From contig JABSSW010000061.1 in assembly GCA_018902385.1 (NCBI GenBank), forward strand, positions 1 through 64,000: a stretch of DNA of 64,000 bases. The letters run 5' to 3'. Positions within the stretch are counted from its first letter, which is position 1, and the number at the start of each line of letters is the position of its first letter. This DNA is from Physcia stellaris (lineage: Eukaryota > Ascomycota > Lecanoromycetes > Caliciales > Physciaceae). Position numbers and translations under genes: made by a program. A model generated the notes under the pieces. The model made no database searches. It saw only the letters and a list, made by a program, of their open reading frames with translations, and was not told the DNA's origin. Shown here in pieces: positions 57,964 through 64,000 of the stretch.

Positions 57964-59097
57964 TTGAATGTTTTCAGAAATCGACTATTTTCGTTTATTA
58001 TTTTTGAGAGTCATTTTGCAATCGACGAGTCAACAATCGAATTTCACGATCGTATGAAAAATAAATTTCGTTTGTCACACAAATCAGCGAAAAAAAACTT
58101 CGTTCTATACGTTTTGATCAGTGATAGAAACATTCTACACGACTTCATGTTGTGAAAATTTCGCGATAATCTCGAATATCACAAAAACGATATCACGATC
58201 GATATATTTTCAAAAACGATTCGAAAACGCAAAAAGAACATTATTGAAATTATTGTTATGAAAATTAATTTTCATTTACACAAAAAATAATATATAATTT
58301 TTGCGAACAAATTACACGCAATTTATGTTATCGTTATTTCGTTTGTTTCATCGACAATTTTTTCACGAATTTTCATTTCGTCAAAATTTTTGATTTTTAA
58401 TGTTAATATTTGTAACATCGTACGAAACAATGCAATTAATATATCATTAAAATTGAAAAAAATAATTGTTGCAAAAAAATCACAATTGAATTTAAAACAA
58501 TATATACATCGAATTGTGAACAAATTGATCAATTGTTTCGTTTGAAAAAATTTCGAACGTGATAACGTGATTTTATTTGTTATTAATGCATATATTTCAC
58601 AAACAAACGAACAATTATCACGAAAAATTCGATTCACGATCGATACATCGTTTCGAAACGATTTCAATAAAATCGTCATCAAACAATTCATTATTGCAAT
58701 GCAATACAATTTTCATATGAATCATGTGAATCGTGCAAATCAATTTCGAAATAAATTGACAATATACGATTCGAACAAATCAAATGAACGAAACGAATAA
58801 TCGAATATATAATAAATTCGATCAATACAAATGTATACATCGTTTGAAATCATTATCAATCACAAAAAAATTTTAATCATCGAAATCGACGTGTATTTAT
58901 TCAAAAATTGATTGAAAATTTTTTACGAAATTCAAATATCATACATCAATCGTCAAAATGTATCAAATCGACGTATTGTAAATGAAATGATTGTTCGATC
59001 AATTTTCACACGAAATTTCGAAAACGTCAAACATTCATTTTCAAAAATGTCAATATACAACATCGTTCGAATCGTAAAACGTTTGATTATTGTATAA
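57964..59097 (+). pseudogene. piggyBac-like DDE transposase remnant
   Basis: 57964-58155 reads ESHFAIDESTIEFHDRMKNK and FRLSHKSAKKNFVLYVLISD, matching the start of the piggyBac (DDE_Tnp_1_7) catalytic domain, where AxDExMxxFxGRxxxKxxLPxKPxxxGFK is typical; the Asp-Glu is kept, Gly and Pro are lost. At about 58,695-58,760, MQYNFHMNHVNRANQFRNKL matches the YNxxMGGVDxxDQLR block near the domain end. 58912-59097 continues with the C-terminal part. Several stops. The N-terminus is cut by the Gypsy insertion or decayed. Confidence 0.75.
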
Positions 59098-59370
59098 TAT
59101 ATAATATAAATTTATGCGTGTCATTTGATCGTTTCAAAATTTATCATGAATCGAAAAAAATGTCATACGAATGTTTTGATCAATAATGAATTTGAATACG
59201 TTTCGAAACATTTAAAAATATATCGATGATTTCAAATGAATTTCGAATGTAATCATATTTCAATTATTGAATGTTTATATATTATCGAATTTTTTCATTG
59301 AATTATACACATATACACGTAAATTTGGTGAAATAATGATGATTGAAATGGGGAAAAAAGGATCGCGTGA

Positions 59371-59406
59371 AAACACGCTAAATTTCACTAATTGGATGCG
59401 GAGGGG
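59371..59406 (-). repeat. Right terminal inverted repeat
   Basis: 36 bp; see the left repeat at 49,991. Confidence 0.9.
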
Positions 59407-60218
59407 AAATCTCTTCGAATAGCCGCCCAAACGCGCGGCGCACGTGGGGCTACGATTGGACGAGACAGTCTTTCGGCGTAATTCGGCATCATCCTCCGAA
59501 GGGATCGTGAGCTGGATACTTTATACATCAGAAGGTGAGCTGATTCTGTGTCAACAATGGACCGTTCATTGACAGCCAAATCAATCTGCGTCCGCAGCAT
59601 TCAAGCTACTTGGGTAGAGGATGATCGCACACGGCCGTTTCGGCCCATGCTCCTAAAGACATCCATAAACATCAGTCAGCCCGAGAACAAGGGAGCTCCG
59701 GTTCGGATCTCGCTCGTATAGCGCGATCTTGCGCTTTACCTGCTTAGTCTACATCGCGTTCGATCACCAGATGCGATAATGAGATATCCCCGAGCCTACG
59801 CTGAGCGCGCCATATCATTCAATCTTGGTACCTGTCGTTTTTCACCCTCCCTCCACTTATACCCTCAATGATACCGAGAAGACATATGCGGAATAAGGGG
59901 CGTAGTCTTTATTGCTCCTTTGTTATTCAGTACAAGGAGTAGGCAGATCCTCCAACCAGCCCCAAAGTGTGTCGGAACTGAATATAGGCGTCTAGCGCTT
60001 GGCCTACTACGTCGCATCGAGCTTTGTTGCGCATTTTCCTTTCTTGCTTCTCGGACTGAGCTTCCAGGTGCCATCGAACAACCAATTTTTGAAGCATTTT
60101 CTGATCGCAGTCGATGCCTTACGGAGTGCGAATGCGGACCTCCATCCAGTTCTGACTTGTGTTCACTCCCACTCTAAATCTATCAATCCATTAAATCCTC
60201 AACTAGTTCGCATTGAGA
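59407..60218. other. Intergenic region between transposon and secreted-protein gene
   Basis: Normal composition. No supported frame; short overlapping frames at 59920-60307 belong to the upstream region of the next gene. Confidence 0.4.
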
Positions 60219-60867
60219 ATGATGAAATACCAGGCATTTGCCGTTTTCCAGGTCTTCATCATTGGCTACCTTCTACGAACATCGCATTGCGCTCCAGATC
60301 AAAATAACGATACCATGAAATCACTCACTTTCAGACCTAACTTTGATTGCGCGACTAGTGGAATGGCTCCAGTCACGGAATGCGCTCAAGCTCTTCTTCA
60401 ATTCCCCAGGATTGCCGCAGAAGGTTTGTGTTATTCCACCTGCTATCTCTGGGGTCCTGTGGTGTTTAGGCCCTACCTTACAATTCAAGCTCACGACTAG
60501 CTACACAGCTATTGTCAAATACTGACATGATCACATCTATATAGCTAGATTCCGGCAAACCGGTGGTAGTCCGCACCGCTACATACTTCCTCAGGTCCAA
60601 GTAACACCTCATCGTAAAGGTGGATGCGGCGTTCGGGTCGACTTCCATACCCCTACAATGCATAGCGACGATACAACCTCATGGGCTGCTATTGTTGCAA
60701 CAGGATCATTACTTATACAGGCCTGCAGTGCACCAGGGACAGGGACGGTCGGTGGATGGGCCTATGCAGGAGATGCATCATATCTGAGGGTCACCATCAT
60801 GGACTCAAGATTTTTCCATCTTGCACATAATGGCAGCACAGTCCGTTCAGGGATCGACGTCGCCTGA
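60219..60867 (+). CDS. Small secreted protein (2 exons, 175 aa)
   Basis: Exons 60219-60423 and 60545-60867; the intron of 121 bp has donor GTTTGT, a good branch TACTGAC and acceptor TATAG, and the joined frame is open (528 nt). I start at the first of two ATG codons. A signal peptide is clear (MMKYQAFAVFQVFIIGYLLR, cleavage near SHC-A). The mature part has regular Cys (NFDCATSGM, TECAQALLQF, KGGCGVRVDFH, LIQACSA) and GTVGGWAYAGDASYLRVTI. This pattern, a CxxAL segment, then GxC, then TSWxxIVxxAxxLxxxC and a Gly-rich strand, is seen in many fungal secreted proteins of unknown function, some linked with hosts. It lies 0.8 kb from the TIR element. The signature of mutation is absent. Confidence 0.7.
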
Positions 60868-61619
60868 AGAACCGGACTAGTGGGATCGGGCAGTGACCGG
60901 AGTACTTTTTCCGAACGGCGGGCAACAAGGCTAAACTAGGTGTAATATCCCAGGCTTCGTCCTCCAGTATCTAGGTCTGGCATTGGCAATATAGTTGGGA
61001 CTCCTTTGCGCTAATGCCGTCACACTAGATTACAGCTCATATCCTAGCCGGGAACCTTTTACGGATCTATAGTAGAAAAAGGTTTTCAGCCTAGGCTTTG
61101 GTGTTCGATTATAGCTGATACCCGAGTATCCAACTTTCCACGAGTAACAAGGCTGATCAGCTCTGCCGTTGGTTGGAATTGTTCAGTGAGACAGTGAGAG
61201 GCGGGCAAAGGCAATTTTCGAACGAGTAAGTCGAAAATATCACATACAAATATTCCAAGATATGAGAATGAGCATAATCTTAAAGAAGCACTTTATAACA
61301 ATTCACCCAATAAGTAGAATCACAGTCCCTTCATCTTTAGCTTGAGTCTCACTATAAGCTTGTTGATCTAATAGCATTGACAATGGACTGACTGCTACCT
61401 TTGTATTCAAGCAGCAGTTTCAGATACTCCAGTGCTCATAACAATAAGCTGCCTACCTTTTCGAGGTAAGTAACTCCGGAGGTCCGAGCGAAAAAGACTA
61501 TTTTCTTTTCCTGGAGTGGTTCATTATTCACTTTGATCTCTCAAAAAAGAACTACGAACACCTATCTCCTTGTACGTTCAAGTAGTCCCAGAATCACTCT
61601 ACGCCCATTCAAGAAATGG
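60868..61619. other. Intergenic region
   Basis: Nothing recognised. Direction of the flanking genes (plus, then minus) makes this a convergent 3' region. Confidence 0.4.
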
Positions 61620-62639
61620 CTAGGCACCATGGCGGCCAAGGTATATCCCAACAATCTCTACACCGTGCGACATGATGCTCTCTCGCTCCTTGCCCTCCCA
61701 CATATCTATTGTTGCCACCCTGACAGTCAAATCTAGCAGCAACTGTGCGACGCTCCTCCATTGCAAGGCTCCTAAGGGCTGGCTCAAGATTATTATGCCC
61801 TCTATGCTCCGATCCTTACGATACCGGAAAATGGTGGCCCTGTTTTTTTCTGGTGGCCGTAGAAAGTCTGCCACGCGAGCTGATGGTGGATTTATAATCA
61901 CAAAGTCCATCATTTCCTCAATTAAAACCAGCCAGGCCCTTTCCTTGAAGGCGATGTCTTGAGAAGCGGAGAGCTGGAGGGTGGTGGTATTCCCTCCGGA
62001 GCCGACTTTGCTTGTATCATTCCTCGCAAATCTAGCACCAGCGCCCTTCTTGTTCGTCAATAACCCTAGAGCGCTGGCTTCCGGTTTGTTCTCGATGTAT
62101 AACACACCGAGGGGCATTCCGAGTGTCCTTTCAGCTGTGCTATCATAGATACCAGCAGTAATGTGTCCAGGCCACGTACTTTCCTTCAATACCTTGTCAA
62201 TGATCCAGCAATAGACGACTCCCACCTTCGCCGGTGTAAGCGGTGGCGCTCGAGAGAGTAATGCTGGCTGAAGCGTGTGTAGAATTTTCACGAAGGGGCT
62301 GGCGCGGGCGTCGATTCGCCGCACGATCTGCGCGTTGGCGCTGTCTTCCCATATGACGAGGATTCTGGAGAGGATGCTGGATACAAGTTGACCGCCTTTG
62401 AGTGGGCCTGCGCGAATGGGGCTGAATTCGAAGGAAAATTCCACCTCATGCTGGTTTAGAGGATCCAGTGGGAGTCGGAGATGCTCGGTTGGACTTTCGG
62501 TTGTATCCACAGGTGGAAGCAACTCAGATGGGAAGCCTGGGGATTCACCATGGGGGAGTGAGGACACCCTTCTGCCCAATGGATGTCTTGCCACGCAAAG
62601 TCTGAGGAACAACACAATTCCTGCCAAAACGGTGATCAT
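61620..62639 (-). CDS. Uncharacterised protein with N-terminal signal or anchor (339 aa)
   Basis: A single-exon frame from the ATG at 62,639. Residues 1-18 (MITVLAGIVLFLRLCVAR) are hydrophobic and followed by Arg, so this is either a signal peptide or a type II anchor. The body holds a Pro/Glu-rich part (to about 65), then folded-looking sequence with alternating strands and helices: EVEFSFEFSPI, LSRILVIWED, VYCWIIDKVL, PLGVLYIENK, AWLVLIEEMMDF, ATIFRYRKD and QWRSVAQLLLDLTVRVATID. No catalytic motif is recognised. The Cys content is low, so a disulfide-rich effector is unlikely. It may belong to the large group of uncharacterised proteins of Leotiomycetes and Dothideomycetes; that is inference. 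Confidence 0.6.
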   Translation of the reverse strand: MITVLAGIVLFLRLCVARHPLGRRVSSLPHGESPGFPSELLPPVDTTESPTEHLRLPLDPLNQHEVEFSFEFSPIRAGPLKGGQLVSSILSRILVIWEDSANAQIVRRIDARASPFVKILHTLQPALLSRAPPLTPAKVGVVYCWIIDKVLKESTWPGHITAGIYDSTAERTLGMPLGVLYIENKPEASALGLLTNKKGAGARFARNDTSKVGSGGNTTTLQLSASQDIAFKERAWLVLIEEMMDFVIINPPSARVADFLRPPEKNRATIFRYRKDRSIEGIIILSQPLGALQWRSVAQLLLDLTVRVATIDMWEGKERESIMSHGVEIVGIYLGRHGA

Positions 62640-63497
62640 TGTGGCCTACTGCAGTCCTCAAGTTGACTCGCATCTTGGTGGTCTTCCAGCATTCGGGGGA
62701 GTGAACGAGTATGCATGAGGTGTCACAGTCCGTAATACCGCATACGGCATATTATGCGACGGAATTCGCGGGACGAAGCGGGCTGCAGTTCAATCGAATG
62801 GGCAAATCATCGCCCCGTATCAGGAAGCCGCAAAGTTATATCCGCCCGATGCGCGTATACGCGAATGGACGACTATAAATAGAAAGACGGACCTTCCTCC
62901 GAGGATGATGTGTTGACTAATCAAGATAATTGAAGAACAAAAATAAGGTCATCGTCTAAGACTTTTCCTGAAGAATAGGTTTTATGGGCATCAAGCGCAA
63001 TGGATCATTAATGGATTTTCCAAGCCGCTTTTGACCCAGTACCGAAAGCGACCCATTTTCAAAAAACCTAACGAGTATGACCTAGGAAGGAGAAACACAG
63101 CCACTGATATCTCGCGATGGCCTCCAAGCAAGACCTACGACTTTCTTGAAAGCTCCTTTCATGACCTGGCAATGGCGTCGAGAGCAGGCCACACTACAGT
63201 ACTTATCAACATCAGCTTCCGTCGTTCTCTTCTCCTACTACTCCTTATCTGCTGCTCCACCGCACTTGTACAATTCTCCGTCGGCGCTCTATCAGTTCCA
63301 GCTCTCTTCTCGACACAATTCGTCCTACTCCACCTCCACTACAAAAAATGATAAGCCTACAAGCCAGATGCGGAAAAGGATAGAATTCCCTCCAGTCAGG
63401 CTCCAGACCGGAGCGAGTCCTCTTAAACCATCTATTAATACGGGAGAGAATAAGAGATGTGCAGGCTCTCTTCAATTTTGCTGGCAACTTGCTGGTC
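62640..63497. other. Intergenic region with a TATA box at 62,874
   Basis: It should hold the promoter of the minus-strand gene at 62,639. TATAAATA at 62,874-62,881 points toward the plus strand. Frames at 63031-63351 and 63174-63351 (a short hydrophobic stretch RRSLLLLLLICC) are weak, so the target gene of the box is unclear. Confidence 0.4.
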
Positions 63498-63826
63498 TCA
63501 GTCGCCTGGGTTGTCACCGAATTTTAGTTCCAGGTATACCTGGGGGTAGAGAACCCAGCACACGGAAAAGCGGCTTTGCGGTACCAACATACCTGAATTC
63601 CTGCTTCGAAGAAAAACTTCGCCCACAGTTTCAGGCTGTTGAGATTGTACGCGGCTGGTCCTAAAGGAAAATCCAGCATTGTTGTAGGCGTCGGATCCGC
63701 ACATGAAGACGCCGACCCCAATGATATGGTAGACGGATGTCCATGATTGGATCTCCATCGATTTGGCGGAAGAAGATTCGGAGGTCTGAGGGGACTGACT
63801 TCTATTAGAGCAGGCGTCTCGCTCAT
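63498..63826 (-). CDS. Possible two-exon small gene (91 aa)
   Basis: From the ATG at 63,826 a frame of 78 codons (MSETPALIEVSPLRPPNLLP...) ends at a strong donor CAG/GTATGT (63,593/63,592). A 53-bp intron ends in CCCCCAG and gives a second exon 63539-63498 that completes the frame as VYLELKFGDNPGD. Intron size matches the MFS gene. An upstream TTAAATA-like element is near 63,865. No domain is recognised. It may also be a 5' part of a longer gene with other splicing. Confidence 0.35.
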
Positions 63827-64000
63827 CGAGCTTTCCCCCTTCTAGTCCACGTTCTGGCCGCGTATTTAAGGCGAAAAGGGGAAATTATAACATGCTTCAT
63901 TACCAGCTTCTTACGATGAACACTAGTTTCCACATCATCTTCATCATGATGCTCCTGCCCCGCAAGTAACGAATGAGAATTTCCATTACCGGCTTTCTCT

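Larger units (their letters stand above)
49991..59406 (+). mobile_element. TIR transposon, piggyBac-like, with nested Gypsy element
   Basis: Perfect 36-bp inverted repeats start CCCCTCCGCATCCAATTAGT at 49,991 and end at 59,406. Inverted similarity continues, imperfectly, about 40 bp further inward. Without the nested retrotransposon the element is about 2.8 kb, the usual size for piggyBac. Transposase remains lie near the right end. Flanks read CTAA and AAAT, so the TTAA duplication expected for piggyBac is not seen. The outer ~85 bp of each end have normal composition and the interior is GG/CC-depleted. Confidence 0.75.

Noticed and set aside
62398-62718. Plus-strand frame over the 339-aa gene
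   Set aside because: Antisense shadow of the better supported minus-strand frame.

Overview
The window looks like nuclear DNA of a filamentous ascomycete (Pezizomycotina). Three things support this: short GT-AG introns (53-121 bp) with CTRAY-like branch points, single-pass membrane, secreted and CBM1-type proteins of fungal kind, and a sharp split between gene-bearing DNA of balanced composition and AT-rich blocks packed with mutated transposons. I cannot name the species.

Layout. 1-~33,250 is an AT-rich block with no intact gene. It holds a degraded Ty3/Gypsy element (1-6.3 kb), LTR elements carrying C2H2-finger gag-like reading frames (8.1-29.1 kb, several nested, two with perfect target-site duplications), a Tc1/mariner remnant (29.1-29.6 kb) and a FAR1/MULE transposase remnant (30.5-33.2 kb). 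~33,250-49,990 is a gene island: two very small single-pass membrane proteins, a six-exon Dal5/TNA1-type MFS permease, a serine/proline-rich membrane protein, a four-exon protein with a ubiquitin-like domain and a zinc-ribbon-like Cys arrangement, a large secreted CBM1-type protein and a possible small secreted protein. 49,991-59,406 is one TIR-bounded element (36-bp perfect inverted repeats) with piggyBac-like transposase remains, interrupted by a complete minus-strand Gypsy element with TSDs. 59,407-64,000 is a second gene island with a two-exon small secreted protein, an uncharacterised membrane or secreted protein, and a weak small gene.

The most striking signal is the mutation pattern of the AT-rich blocks. 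CpC and GpG are almost absent and CpT and ApG are strongly reduced, while CpA, TpG and CpG stay common. Classical RIP, by contrast, consumes CpA. The two LTRs of the nested Gypsy element, identical when it inserted, differ almost only at CpT/ApG. Sense changes in the retroelement motifs (YVDD to YVND, Gly to Asp, Ala to Val) fit the same rule. This suggests a RIP-like process aimed at CpY, and usual RIP indices would probably miss it.

The genes show no obvious shared pathway. Features near the AT-rich borders include secreted-protein candidates, as in two-speed fungal genomes, but their role is inference. Exon structures and alignments were made by hand.
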